Shown here one piece after another: positions 15,323 through 24,550 of a stretch of 64,000 bases of DNA (within the stretch, counting starts at the first letter, position 1; each line of letters starts with the position of its first letter). This stretch comes from RBG-13-68-16 sp041494245 (GTDB lineage Bacteria; Acidobacteriota; Thermoanaerobaculia; Thermoanaerobaculales; Thermoanaerobaculaceae): positions 130,684 through 194,683 of the forward strand of contig JBGQAK010000007.1 of assembly GCA_041494245.1 (NCBI GenBank). The letters run 5' to 3'. Both the position numbers and the translations under genes were made by a program. The notes below the pieces were generated by a model that was given only the letters and a program-made list of their open reading frames with translations, was not told the origin of the DNA and did no database searches.

Positions 15323-16612
15323 ATGGCCGAACGCACCCATGCTCTGGTGATCGACCGCGAGAAATGCGTCGGCTGCGTCGCCTGCACGATGGGATGCCCG
15401 ACACGCGCGATCAGGGTCCGCGACAACTTGGCTGTGGTCAACGACGAGCTCTGCATCGACTGCGCGACCTGCATGGAGGCCTGCACGTACGACGCAATCC
15501 GCTCCCGGACCTCCTCGCCCGCGGACCTCAAGCGGTACAAGCACACGGTGGCGGTGCCGTCCCTGACCCTCTACGCCCAGTTCGGCAAGGACGTGCTGCC
15601 CGGCCAGGTGCTGCACGCCCTCCGCCAGATCGGCTTCGACGAGACCTACTGCATCTCCTGGATGTGCGAGATGGTGGCGGGCGCCACCGACGCACACCTT
15701 TCCGAGTCCAGAGGACCGTGGCCGAAAATATCGGTGACGTGCCCGGCGGTCGTGCGCCTGATCCAGATCCGCTACCCGGACCTCATCCCACACTTGGTAC
15801 CGGTCGAGTCGCCGCGCGAGCTGGCGGCCAAGTTGCGCCGCCGGCGCCGCGCGGCCGAGCTCGGCATCGAGCCCGAAGAGATCGGCATGTTCTTCATCAC
15901 CCCCTGCACCGCGATCGTGCACTCGATCGTGGCCCCGGTGGGGTTGGATGCCTCGCACCTGGACGGCGCGTTCTCCATCGCCGACCTGTACGGGCCCCTC
16001 GTCAAGGCGATGAAGGAGAAGCCCGGCAGCGACCCGGAGGACACGGTCAGCGCGCGCGGGCTGGCCTGGGCCATGGCCGGCGGCGAGATCGCCGGCATGC
16101 GCAACACGAACTCCATGACGGTGCGGGGCGTGCACGACGTCACCTACGTCTTCGATCGCATCGAGGCTGGCACCTTCCAGAGCGTCGACTTCATCGAGGC
16201 CTATATTTGTCCCGATGGTTGCGTGAGCGGCGGGCTCACGATTGCGGGCCGGTACGCCGCCCAGCGCAACCTGCGGGAGATTGCCCGGCACCTGGGCGAC
16301 CAGGCTACGGTCAAGGAGGAGAAGGTGCGCTCGCTGGTGCGCGAGCACTTCTTCGACTTCGAGGCGGAGATCCGCGCCCGCCCGGTGCGCCCCCTTGCCC
16401 GCGACCTCAAGCAGGCCATTGCGCTCAAACGCGAGAAGGACGCCCTGCTCGAGCAGCTTCCCCGCAAGGACTGCGCGGCCTGCGGCGCACCTAACTGCGA
16501 GACTTTGGCCGAGGACGTCGTGCGCGGCCAGGCGAAACGCACCGACTGCGTCTTCGTCAGGCTCGAGTCGCTCGAGAAGGAAAAGACGGACCGCAGTGGA
16601 GGCGATGGATGA
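15323..16612 (+). CDS. [FeFe]-hydrogenase-like iron-sulfur protein, sensor type
   Basis: 429 residues. An N-terminal 2[4Fe-4S] ferredoxin domain (Cys at 15, 18, 21, 25 and 44, 47, 50, 54) precedes a hydrogenase large-subunit-like domain. The three H-cluster segments can be traced: 'ISVTCPAVV' (Cys140), 'FFITPCTAIV' (Cys195) and 'EAYICPDGCVSGG' (Cys296, Cys300). All four cluster-ligating Cys are present, but the Cys that donates protons in catalytic enzymes is Thr139. A C-terminal four-Cys [4Fe-4S] domain (384, 387, 392, 409) follows. This matches sensory or accessory hydrogenase-like proteins better than a catalytic HydA. It ends in ATGA overlap with the next gene. Confidence 0.8.
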   Translation: MAERTHALVIDREKCVGCVACTMGCPTRAIRVRDNLAVVNDELCIDCATCMEACTYDAIRSRTSSPADLKRYKHTVAVPSLTLYAQFGKDVLPGQVLHALRQIGFDETYCISWMCEMVAGATDAHLSESRGPWPKISVTCPAVVRLIQIRYPDLIPHLVPVESPRELAAKLRRRRRAAELGIEPEEIGMFFITPCTAIVHSIVAPVGLDASHLDGAFSIADLYGPLVKAMKEKPGSDPEDTVSARGLAWAMAGGEIAGMRNTNSMTVRGVHDVTYVFDRIEAGTFQSVDFIEAYICPDGCVSGGLTIAGRYAAQRNLREIARHLGDQATVKEEKVRSLVREHFFDFEAEIRARPVRPLARDLKQAIALKREKDALLEQLPRKDCAACGAPNCETLAEDVVRGQAKRTDCVFVRLESLEKEKTDRSGGDG

Positions 16613-17010
16613 CCAAGAAGTTGCTGGTTATGGAACTCGCGTGCCCCAACTGCAGCAGGGTGCTGACCAAGGGGACCAAGGTGCCGCTCGACGCCTTCGT
16701 GCGAGACACGCACCAGGACGGGCAGGTTGCGCTGTCGGCGCTCTTCGGGGACTACTCCGTTGAGAGCGAGCTCTCGATTCCCCCGGGAGCCATCGTGGAG
16801 CTCCGGTGCCCGGCCTGCGACACCAGCATCATGCTGACGCTGCCGTGCAGGTTGTGCGGGGCGCCAATGGCATCGTTGAACCTGACCAGCGGCGGCTACG
16901 TCGAGTTCTGCTCTCGCCGGGGCTGCAAGGGCCACGCCCTCGGCGGCGTCGGCGATGTCGATGATCTGATCTCTCTCATGAACAAGATGTGCGAGACACC
17001 GTATGACTGA
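16609..17010 (+). CDS. Small zinc-ribbon-like protein
   Basis: 133 residues with three Cys pairs in zinc-ribbon style: 'LACPNCSRVL', 'LRCPACDTSIML' and 'LPCRLCGAPM', plus 'EFCSRRGCKGHAL'. The pattern suggests two zinc or iron knuckles and a role in protein or nucleic-acid contact. No enzyme motif is seen. It overlaps the hydrogenase-like gene by 4 nt and precedes NuoE by 68 bp, so it is part of the operon and perhaps a maturation or regulatory factor. Confidence 0.65.
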   Translation: MTKKLLVMELACPNCSRVLTKGTKVPLDAFVRDTHQDGQVALSALFGDYSVESELSIPPGAIVELRCPACDTSIMLTLPCRLCGAPMASLNLTSGGYVEFCSRRGCKGHALGGVGDVDDLISLMNKMCETPYD

Positions 17011-17078
17011 CGCCAGGACGCGGGGTTCGGGGCCCGGGAATCGAAAGACGATGCATCGCCACATGAGGAAAACCCGGA

Positions 17079-17558
17079 ATGAGTGAACGACGCAAGTTCG
17101 ACTTCAAGAAGCAGCACTACGCCGGTGAGGAGGGCCACCTCATCCCCCTGCTCCAGCAGGCGCAGGAGACGGACGGGTACATCTCCCGCCAGCGCATCGA
17201 GGAGATCCACGCCCGGTGCGGGATCCCCCTCGCGCAGATCTACGGGGTGGCCACGTTCTACGCCCAGTTCCGCCTGCATCCAGTCGGCAAGAACCTCATC
17301 AGAGTCTGCCACGGCACCGCCTGCCACGTGAGCGGCGCCAACGAGATCACGAAGGCCGTCGAGGATACCCTTGGCATCCGCAACGGCGAGACCACGCCGG
17401 ACCGGCAGTTCACGATCGAGACGGTGTCCTGCGTGGGCTGCTGCAGCCTTGCTCCCGTGATCATGGTCAATCACACCACGCACGGGAACCTCTCCGAGAA
17501 GGAGGTCAAGAAGGTGGTCAAGCAGTGCCAAGAGGCAGCGGCCGCGGAGGTTCAGTGA
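17079..17558 (+). CDS. NuoE/HydC-type [2Fe-2S] subunit
   Basis: 159 residues, usual for the thioredoxin-like NuoE family. The cluster ligands are visible as 'VCHGTACHVSGA' (C-x4-C) and 'VSCVGCCSLAPV' (C-x3-C). The N-terminal helical part has 'ISRQRIEEIHARCGIPLAQ' and 'YGVATFYAQF', also typical. It passes electrons to or from the flavin subunit encoded next. The stop overlaps the next start as GTGA. Confidence 0.9.
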   Translation: MSERRKFDFKKQHYAGEEGHLIPLLQQAQETDGYISRQRIEEIHARCGIPLAQIYGVATFYAQFRLHPVGKNLIRVCHGTACHVSGANEITKAVEDTLGIRNGETTPDRQFTIETVSCVGCCSLAPVIMVNHTTHGNLSEKEVKKVVKQCQEAAAAEVQ

Positions 17559-19321
17559 CGAAGATCCTGGTTGGGCTGGGCACCTGCGGGATCGCCGCGG
17601 GAGCCGAGAAGACCTACCAGGCCCTCGCCGAGAGGAAGGCCGGCGGGGCGGTCCCGTTCGAGCTGGAGAAGACCGGCTGCATCGGCATGTGCTACCGGGA
17701 GCCGCTGGTCGAGATCAGGGGTGACGACGGTTCCCGCGTGCAGTACGGAAACGTCTCCCCCGACAGGATCCAACGAATCCTGGACGAGCACGTGGCGCAG
17801 GGGAAGGCCATCGAGGACTGGATGGTCTGGTCCGACGACGGCCGCGGGAGCGAGCGACCGTACTTCTCGCACCAGACCCGCATCGTGCTGCGCAACTGCG
17901 GCAAGATCAACCCGGAGTCGCTCGACGACTATCTGGCAGCCGAAGGGTACCGGGCGCTCGCGCGGGTTCTGGAGCAGAACGAACCCGACGCGCTGATCGC
18001 CGCGATCGTGGACTCGGGCCTGCGCGGCCGCGGCGGCGCCGGCTTCCTGACAGGAATGAAGTGGCGCTTCACGCGCCAGGCCCAGGGCGACCGGAAGTTC
18101 ATTATCTGCAACGCCGACGAGGGCGACCCCGGAGCGTTCATGGACCGCTCGGTTCTCGAGAGCGACCCCCATTCGGTTCTCGAGGGCATGGCTATTGGCG
18201 CCTTCGCGATCGGTGCGAACGAGGGCTACATCTACGTCCGCGCCGAGTATCCAAAGGCGATCGAGCGCCTCAACATCGCGATCACCCAGGCCGAGGAGAG
18301 AGGCTTCCTCGGCGACGATATCTGCGGGAAGGGGTATCGCTTCCACGTCAAGCTCAAGGAGGGTGCCGGGGCGTTCGTGTGCGGCGAGGAGACCGCCCTG
18401 ATGGCGTCGATCGAGGGCAGGCGCGGCATGCCGCGCATCCGTCCCCCGTTCCCCGCCTCCAAGGGCCTGTGGGACTGCCCCACCTGCATCAACAACGTGG
18501 AGACGTTCGCCAACGTCCCGTGGATCGTGCTCAACGGGGCGGAATCGTTTGCCGCAATCGGTACGGCGAACAGCAAGGGCACCAAGGTTTTCGCGATGGC
18601 CGGCAAGATCAAACGCGGCGGGCTGGTCGAGGTACCGATGGGCATTTCGATCCGCGACATCGTCTTCGACGTTTGCGGCGGGATCAAGCAGGACAAGAAG
18701 TTCAAGACCGTGCAGATGGGTGGGCCATCCGGCGGTTTCATCCCTGCCCAGCTCCAGGACACCGTGATCGACTACGAGTCCATCAACCGGACCGGCGCCA
18801 TCATGGGCTCCGGCGGCCTGGTCGTAATAGACGAGACCACCTGCATGGTGGACATCACGCGATTCTTCCTCGAGTTCACGCAGCGCGAGTCGTGCGGCAA
18901 GTGCACGTTCTGCCGGGTCGGCACCAAGCGCATGCTCGAGGTGCTGACCCGCATTTGCGAAGGCGAAGGCAGGGAGGGCGACATTGAACTCCTGGAGGAG
19001 CTGGCAGCCCTTGTGAAGAACACCTCTCTGTGCGGCCTCGGGCAGACGGCTCCCAATCCCGTTTTGACGGCGATCAAGTACTTCCGCTCCGAGTTTGAGG
19101 CCCACATCACCAACAAGAGGTGCCCGGCGCACCAGTGCAAGCCGTTGCTCACCTACATAATCCTTGACACCTGCGTCGGCTGCCTCTTGTGCGCCAAGGT
19201 CTGCCCGACCAATGCGATTACGGGCGAGCTCAAAAAGGTCCACGTCCTCGACCAGTCCAAATGCACACATTGCGGCGAGTGTCACAAGGTCTGCCGCGTC
19301 GACGCGATTGCTGTCTACTGA
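17555..19321 (+). CDS. NuoF/HydB-type NAD(H)-binding flavoprotein
   Basis: 588 residues from the GTG at 17555 with GGAGG just before it; a longer open frame upstream only shadows nuoE. An N-terminal thioredoxin-like ferredoxin segment keeps three Cys ('GLGTCGIAAGA', 'GCIGMCYREPL'). The FMN/NADH core has 'GRGGAGFLTGMKW', 'DEGDPGAFMDRS' and 'VCGEETALMASIEGRRG', then the [4Fe-4S] ligands 'ESCGKCTFCRVG' and 'TSLCGLG'. Two ferredoxin-type [4Fe-4S] motifs close the protein ('CVGCLLCAKVCP', 'CTHCGECHKVC'). This layout is that of HydB in bifurcating hydrogenases and of StnB-type transhydrogenases. Confidence 0.9.
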   Translation: MTKILVGLGTCGIAAGAEKTYQALAERKAGGAVPFELEKTGCIGMCYREPLVEIRGDDGSRVQYGNVSPDRIQRILDEHVAQGKAIEDWMVWSDDGRGSERPYFSHQTRIVLRNCGKINPESLDDYLAAEGYRALARVLEQNEPDALIAAIVDSGLRGRGGAGFLTGMKWRFTRQAQGDRKFIICNADEGDPGAFMDRSVLESDPHSVLEGMAIGAFAIGANEGYIYVRAEYPKAIERLNIAITQAEERGFLGDDICGKGYRFHVKLKEGAGAFVCGEETALMASIEGRRGMPRIRPPFPASKGLWDCPTCINNVETFANVPWIVLNGAESFAAIGTANSKGTKVFAMAGKIKRGGLVEVPMGISIRDIVFDVCGGIKQDKKFKTVQMGGPSGGFIPAQLQDTVIDYESINRTGAIMGSGGLVVIDETTCMVDITRFFLEFTQRESCGKCTFCRVGTKRMLEVLTRICEGEGREGDIELLEELAALVKNTSLCGLGQTAPNPVLTAIKYFRSEFEAHITNKRCPAHQCKPLLTYIILDTCVGCLLCAKVCPTNAITGELKKVHVLDQSKCTHCGECHKVCRVDAIAVY

Positions 19322-19339
19322 GGAGGCGGAGAAGTCTCT

Positions 19340-22300
19340 ATGGCGCTGGTCAAGCTGGAGATCAACGGAAAACGGATGATCGCCGACAACTCGCAGACCA
19401 TCCTGCGGGTCGCCCGGGAGAACGGCATCGCCGACATTCCGACGATGTGCCATGACGAGCAGCTCGAACCTTTCTCGTCCTGCTACCTGTGCGTCGTCAA
19501 GGTCAAGGGCGCTCGCTCGCTTCTTCCCGCCTGCTCCACGAAGGTGACCGGCGGGATGGTCGTTGAAACCGACACCCCCGAGGTGCGGCGCTCGCGCAAG
19601 GCTGCCCTCGAGTTGCTGCTCTCCAATCACTACGCCGACTGCATCGGCCCCTGCCAACTGGCGTGCCCAGCCGGCGTGGACATTCAGGGCTATGTGGCTC
19701 TCGCGGCGCTCGGCAAATTCACGGACGCGATCCAGTTGATCAAACAGACCAACCCCCTGCCCGCCATCTGCGGACGCGTCTGCACGCGCCCCTGCGAGGT
19801 CAAGGGCTGCCGCCGCAACATGCTGGACCAAGCCGTCGGCATCGACTACATCAAGCGCTACATCGCCGACCTCGACCTGGGCAAGGCGGAGCCGTTCCGC
19901 CCCACGCTGGGGCCGCCGGTCGGCAGGAACGTCGCGGTCGTGGGCGGTGGTCCCGCCGGGCTCTCCTGCGCGTATTACCTCGCGCTCAAGGGCTATCACG
20001 TCCACATCTTCGAGGCCATGCCCGAGGCCGGCGGGATGCTGCGCTACGGCATCCCCGAGTACCGCCTCCCCAAGGAGGTCCTCGATCTCGAGATCAGCCA
20101 GATCCTCGACCTCGGGGTCGAGCTTTCCACCAACGTCGCGCTCGGCAAGGACTACACGGTCGCCAGCCTCAAGCAGGACGGGTACGACGCGGTCTTCCTC
20201 GGCCTCGGTGCCTGGCAGAGCTCGACCATGAGGGTCAAGGACGAGGAGACCGAGGGCGTGCTGCCCGGCATCAATTTCCTCGAGAACTTCGGCCTCCGTA
20301 AGAAGATCGACATCCACGGCACGGTGCTCGTGATCGGGGGCGGCAACACCGCGATCGACTGCGCCCGCACCGCGCTCCGCCTGGGCGCCGGTGAGGTCGG
20401 GTTGTTCTACCGCCGCACCCGCAACGAGATGCCGGCCAACAAGGTGGAGATCGACGAGGCCGAGCGGGAGGGCGTGAAGTTGGAGTTCCTCGTCGCACCC
20501 ACGAGGGTCATCAAGAGGAACGGCCGCCTCGCCGCCCTCGAGTGCCTCCGCATGGAGCTCGGCGAACCCGACTCCAGCGGGCGGCGCAGCCCCAAACCGG
20601 TCCGCGGCTCCGAGTTCAACGTGGAGTGCGACTTCGCGATCGCCGCCATCGGCCAGAACACCACGATCTCGGAGCTGCTGGACGGGAAGGTGCCCAACTT
20701 CCTTCCCTTCGGCGAGACGCTGGCCCTCACCCGTTGGCAGACAGTCCAGGTCAACGAGAGGACATTCGAGACCAGCGTGGATGGCGTCTTTTCCGGCGGC
20801 GACCTGGTCACCGGGGCGGCCACCGCGGTGGAGGCGATCGCGGCCGGCAGGAAGGCTGCGCATGCGATCGACCGCTACATCGTCACCGGCAAGGCCGAGC
20901 CCGAGGCGTTCGAGTTCACAAGTCGCAAGGACGCGTTTGCAAAGGTGACGCCCGTTGACCTCAGGTCGATCGAGAAGATCGCGCACAGGCCCATGCCGCT
21001 CATCCCCCCTGACGAACGCCGGGAGAGCTTCGCCGAGGTCGAGCTCGGATACACCCTTGATGACGTCATGACCGAGGCCGGTCGTTGCCTCGAGTGCGGG
21101 TGCACGGCGCTCTTCCAGTGCGACCTGCGCCGTTACGCCACGGAGTACCAGGTCGAGCTCAAGTCCTTCATGGGTGAGGCGAACCAGTATCAGGTGGACG
21201 GCAGCCACCCCCTCATCGAGCTGGACCCCAACAAGTGCATCCTGTGCGGGCGCTGCGTCCGGATGTGCAGCGAGGTCGTGGGGGTGGCCGCGTACGGGTT
21301 CATCAACCGCGGGTTCGCGACCATGGTCCGTCCCGCGATGGGGGGATCGCTTCTCGACACCGACTGCGTGAGCTGCGGGCTCTGCATCGGAACCTGCCCC
21401 ACCGGCGCGATCGCGCCGAAGCTCCCGCTCGCCAAACCGGGCCCGTGGGATAGCACCGCGGTACCTTCGGTTTGCCACTACTGCGGCGTGGGCTGCCAGC
21501 TCAACTACGAGGCGTACGGCGACTCCCTGATCCGCGTGAGCCGCCGGGAGGACAGCCCGGTCACCCTCGGCAACCACTGCAAGAAGGGGATCTTCGGCTT
21601 CGAGTTGGTGCAGGCGCGCGACCGGATGCTGCGGGCGAAGATCAGACCGGGGAGGGAGCTTCAGGACACGACGCTCGAGGATGCGATCGACTACACCGGG
21701 ATGCGCCTGAAAGAGCTCTCACGGGGTTACTCGCCGGAAGAGATGGCCGTCCTGGTTTCGCCCCGCCTCACCAACGAGGAGATCTACCTCGCCCAGAAGC
21801 TGGCCCGCGTGGCTCTGCGCACGCACAACGTGAGCTCGTTCTCCCGGCTCGTGAACCGGGAGTTCGACTGCCCCGAGGTGGTCTCCACCGCGACCTACGC
21901 CGACCTCGTGGACGCGCAGGCGATCCTGGTGGTGAACTCGAACCTCGATTCGGAACACTTCGTCGCCGACCTGCTCGGCAAGCGCGCGATCCGCAAGGGC
22001 GCCAGGCTCGTCTACATCGGCAGCGCCGACAACCGGACCTCGGCCACCGCGGAGGTCTTCCTGCGGTGCAGGCCGGGCACAGAGGCGCAGGTGCTCCTGG
22101 GCGTCGTCAAGGAGTTCGCGGAGAAGACCGGGAGCGACCTCTCGGAGCGCCCCGCGCTCGCGAAGGCGCTCGCGGGCATCAGGCCCAAGAGCGTGGAAAA
22201 ACAGGCCGGGATCTCCTGGCCCGATGTCGAGTCCGCTGCGAACGTCCTCGCCAAGAGCATCCTGAAGGTCATGGTCTTCAACAAGGACTTCCGCGGACCG

Positions 22301-23131
22301 CGGATTCCGGGGGACGAGCGGCTGTTCATCGCGGTCTCGGAGGTCATGGGCTCCCCGGTCCTCGCCCTGCGCGAGAAGTCGAACTCGCAGGGGTTGCTCG
22401 ACATGGGCGCCAGCCCGGAGTGGCTCCCGGGCTACGCTTCGCTCGGTGACCACGCGGCCATCGAAGCGCTCGAGAAGGAGTGGTGCGTCGTCCTGCGCGA
22501 CATGAAGGGCCAGGACGGCGACCTCACAAAGGCCCTGGCAGAGAAGAAGATCAAGGTTGCCCTCGTGATCGGCGAGGACCCCCTCGGGAACGAGGATCTC
22601 CCCGATGACATCCGCAACGGCCTCCTCGCCGTGGACTTCCTGGTCGTCGCGGACGTGCTCTTCACCGCGACGGCGGCGGCCGCCAACGTCGTGCTGCCGC
22701 TCTCGAGCATGGCCGAGACGAGCGGGACCGTCACCAGCTCGGAGCGCCGCGTGCAGAGGGTGCGTCAGGCGATCCCACCCCGCAACGGCATGGAGACATG
22801 GCGGATCCTGACCCGGCTTGGCGCACGCATGGGCCACCGCTTCAAGATGAAGTACGCCGGCGTGGACGAGGTCACGGACGAGATCAGGCTGGCGGTTCCG
22901 ATCTACCGAGGCGTCCAGATCGACGATCCAGGGAACGACGGGGTGTGGGACGCGGGCCTGTTCCGGCTCCCCAGGGTGGAACCCGACTGGGGCGCCCTCG
23001 GTGACGCCGCTCTGCCCCACTCCACCCTCGACTTCGACTGTCTCGAAGCGCGTTTCTCCAGACGCTTCCGGCAGCTTCTCGACGGGGCCAGGACACGGAA
23101 GCGTTCCACCGAGGCCCTGGCAGCCTTGTAG
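19340..23131 (+). CDS. Ferredoxin - GltD/NfnB - NuoG-like fusion oxidoreductase
   Basis: 1263 residues. Order: [2Fe-2S] plant-type ferredoxin (C-x11-C-x2-C-x13-C, about residues 37-66); Cys-rich linker ('CIGPCQLACPAG', 'CGRVCTRPCEVKGC'); a GltD/NfnB-like flavin domain with 'VVGGGPAGLSCAYYLA' for FAD and 'VIGGGNTAIDCARTAL' for NAD(P); two [4Fe-4S] motifs ('CILCGRCVRMC', 'CVSCGLCIGTCP'); then a molybdopterin-oxidoreductase fold beginning 'VCHYCGVGCQLNY'. Where formate dehydrogenases have the metal-ligating Cys or Sec, this protein reads 'THNVSSFSRL', so molybdenum is probably not bound, as in NuoG. With NuoE and NuoF it should form an electron-bifurcating NAD(P)H/ferredoxin oxidoreductase of Stn type. 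AGGAGG precedes the ATG. Confidence 0.85.
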   Translation: MALVKLEINGKRMIADNSQTILRVARENGIADIPTMCHDEQLEPFSSCYLCVVKVKGARSLLPACSTKVTGGMVVETDTPEVRRSRKAALELLLSNHYADCIGPCQLACPAGVDIQGYVALAALGKFTDAIQLIKQTNPLPAICGRVCTRPCEVKGCRRNMLDQAVGIDYIKRYIADLDLGKAEPFRPTLGPPVGRNVAVVGGGPAGLSCAYYLALKGYHVHIFEAMPEAGGMLRYGIPEYRLPKEVLDLEISQILDLGVELSTNVALGKDYTVASLKQDGYDAVFLGLGAWQSSTMRVKDEETEGVLPGINFLENFGLRKKIDIHGTVLVIGGGNTAIDCARTALRLGAGEVGLFYRRTRNEMPANKVEIDEAEREGVKLEFLVAPTRVIKRNGRLAALECLRMELGEPDSSGRRSPKPVRGSEFNVECDFAIAAIGQNTTISELLDGKVPNFLPFGETLALTRWQTVQVNERTFETSVDGVFSGGDLVTGAATAVEAIAAGRKAAHAIDRYIVTGKAEPEAFEFTSRKDAFAKVTPVDLRSIEKIAHRPMPLIPPDERRESFAEVELGYTLDDVMTEAGRCLECGCTALFQCDLRRYATEYQVELKSFMGEANQYQVDGSHPLIELDPNKCILCGRCVRMCSEVVGVAAYGFINRGFATMVRPAMGGSLLDTDCVSCGLCIGTCPTGAIAPKLPLAKPGPWDSTAVPSVCHYCGVGCQLNYEAYGDSLIRVSRREDSPVTLGNHCKKGIFGFELVQARDRMLRAKIRPGRELQDTTLEDAIDYTGMRLKELSRGYSPEEMAVLVSPRLTNEEIYLAQKLARVALRTHNVSSFSRLVNREFDCPEVVSTATYADLVDAQAILVVNSNLDSEHFVADLLGKRAIRKGARLVYIGSADNRTSATAEVFLRCRPGTEAQVLLGVVKEFAEKTGSDLSERPALAKALAGIRPKSVEKQAGISWPDVESAANVLAKSILKVMVFNKDFRGPRIPGDERLFIAVSEVMGSPVLALREKSNSQGLLDMGASPEWLPGYASLGDHAAIEALEKEWCVVLRDMKGQDGDLTKALAEKKIKVALVIGEDPLGNEDLPDDIRNGLLAVDFLVVADVLFTATAAAANVVLPLSSMAETSGTVTSSERRVQRVRQAIPPRNGMETWRILTRLGARMGHRFKMKYAGVDEVTDEIRLAVPIYRGVQIDDPGNDGVWDAGLFRLPRVEPDWGALGDAALPHSTLDFDCLEARFSRRFRQLLDGARTRKRSTEALAAL

Positions 23132-23154
23132 CGGGCTCGGGGCAGACAAGACCA

Positions 23155-23188
23155 GGGGCCGCGCCGTGCGGCGGCCCCCTCTTCCCCC
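23155..23188 (+). terminator. Hairpin at the end of the redox operon
   Basis: GGGGCCGC, an 8-base loop and GCGGCCCC form a perfect 8-bp stem 24 bp after the last stop codon. CCTCTTCCCC follows. The T content is low, so termination may be partial. Confidence 0.5.
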
Positions 23189-23323
23189 TCCAAGCTCCCA
23201 CGGCCCCGCGCAACCGCGGAGCCCTTGTCTGCAAGACATCAGTGAGCGATGCTTCAGAAAAAACTACGTCCCACCCTTGGTGCTGTCAACACCGGAACCC
23301 CGAGCGCGAAGATTCGCTCCGCC

Positions 23324-24550
23324 CTACCAGGCCATACCGTGGGATGCCGCCTGTCTCCGGAGGCGGTCATGGACCTCGCCCATCCTCTGCCAGACCTCGG
23401 CAGCCATGGGGTGGCTGGTCGGGTAGAGCCCCCAGTCGAGGCGGGCGGGCGCACCGAAGTAGACCCCTCCGACGAAAACGCTCGCCAACACCTCCTGGCC
23501 TGCAAGCAGCGGCGGCAGGGTGAGCCCAACCGAGGACACCCCGGGCCCCACGTACGGCAGGTGCCCCAGGTCGCGGATCCTGAGGTTGCCCTCGCGGGCC
23601 GCACGGGTCAAGAAGTCGGAGCGCCCCGAATCGGGCTTGCGGACGTCGTCGAAGGCCACCACGTCGGCACCGTGCGGTCCGTACAGGCCGCCGAAGCGCT
23701 CTACGACCTGATCCCAACCCTCCCGCCGAGCACAGTCCAGCGTTCGCCCCCACATGACGCCGAGTCCGAGGCCCGCGAACCTCTCGGGTGAAAGCCCGTC
23801 GCCGGTGAAAGCGCCGGAGGCATCCTGATTGCTGTCGTGGAACGCCGCCTGTGCCAGGTGATCGACCGGGTCCGACACCACAAGAAAGAGACCGGTGTAG
23901 CTCGCTGCCCGCGCCCGCTGCAGCAGCGTGCGCATGATTGCGCGGTTGGCTTCGAACTGCACCCCTCGCACGTCGCCCCGCGAACCTACGGGTGGGACGC
24001 TGTCGCTGGCGGCGAAAAGGAACACGTCGCAGCGACTGAAGATCTCCGAGATGCCAGCTGGGCGGACGCGCGGCAGGGCGTCGCGACCGCGCCATTGAGC
24101 GATCGAGCCCAGCTCCATCAACCAGCGCTCCTGGTTGGCCGAATCGAGGTCGTGGATCAGCAGCTCCCGAATCCCTGAGACGCGTGATGGGGTGACCGCA
24201 AGCATCGTGGCCGCCACCCCGCCGACCCTTCCGAGACCGGCGAGCGCGACGCACCGGCGAGGCCGCCTGGCGGAGGGCTCGGCGAGCCTCTCCAGGTAGC
24301 GGAGCACACCCGGGGGCTCGGGCAGGTAGCTCCAGGTCCGCCTCCTCGAACGCCGCCGCAACGCCTCCAGGCCGGCCGAGGGAGCGTGCCAACCGGGAGC
24401 GATCCAGGGCTCGACCCGCGGATCGCCCCGCCGCGGCTGCAAGAGGATCACAGGGTCGGGTCGGGAGCGCCGTCGCACGCCCCAGCCGAGCTTCTCGGCC
24501 GTGGCGGCGTCTCCGCCGAGCGCCGCACGGCCGTTCCCGAAGATCTTCAC
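23324..24550 (-). CDS. Malate/lactate dehydrogenase-like protein
   Basis: 408 residues from a GTG at 24550 that overlaps the upstream stop codon as GTGA. The N-terminal ~110 residues are Arg/Pro-rich and unassigned. Then comes a Rossmann NAD-binding site, 'VALAGLGRVGGVAATML'; 'HDLDSANQERWLMEL', like the acidic end of strand 2; 'FLVVSDPVDHLAQAAF', matching the 'SNPVD' segment; and 'YGPHGADVV', with the catalytic His. This is the L-2-hydroxyacid dehydrogenase fold, but the length and N-terminus are atypical, so the substrate may not be malate or lactate. Coupling to the HD-NadD protein suggests a shared NAD-linked role. Confidence 0.65.
   Translation of the reverse strand: MKIFGNGRAALGGDAATAEKLGWGVRRRSRPDPVILLQPRRGDPRVEPWIAPGWHAPSAGLEALRRRSRRRTWSYLPEPPGVLRYLERLAEPSARRPRRCVALAGLGRVGGVAATMLAVTPSRVSGIRELLIHDLDSANQERWLMELGSIAQWRGRDALPRVRPAGISEIFSRCDVFLFAASDSVPPVGSRGDVRGVQFEANRAIMRTLLQRARAASYTGLFLVVSDPVDHLAQAAFHDSNQDASGAFTGDGLSPERFAGLGLGVMWGRTLDCARREGWDQVVERFGGLYGPHGADVVAFDDVRKPDSGRSDFLTRAAREGNLRIRDLGHLPYVGPGVSSVGLTLPPLLAGQEVLASVFVGGVYFGAPARLDWGLYPTSHPMAAEVWQRMGEVHDRLRRQAASHGMAW

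Noticed and set aside
17552..21577. A 1341-codon reverse-strand open frame
   Set aside because: It is antisense to nuoF and the fusion gene, which carry clear motifs; the reverse product is a typical His/Asp/Leu/Arg-rich mirror of high-GC codons.
19340..23131. Formate dehydrogenase activity
   Set aside because: The molybdopterin fold and N-terminal cluster site are present, but the Cys/Sec metal ligand is absent.
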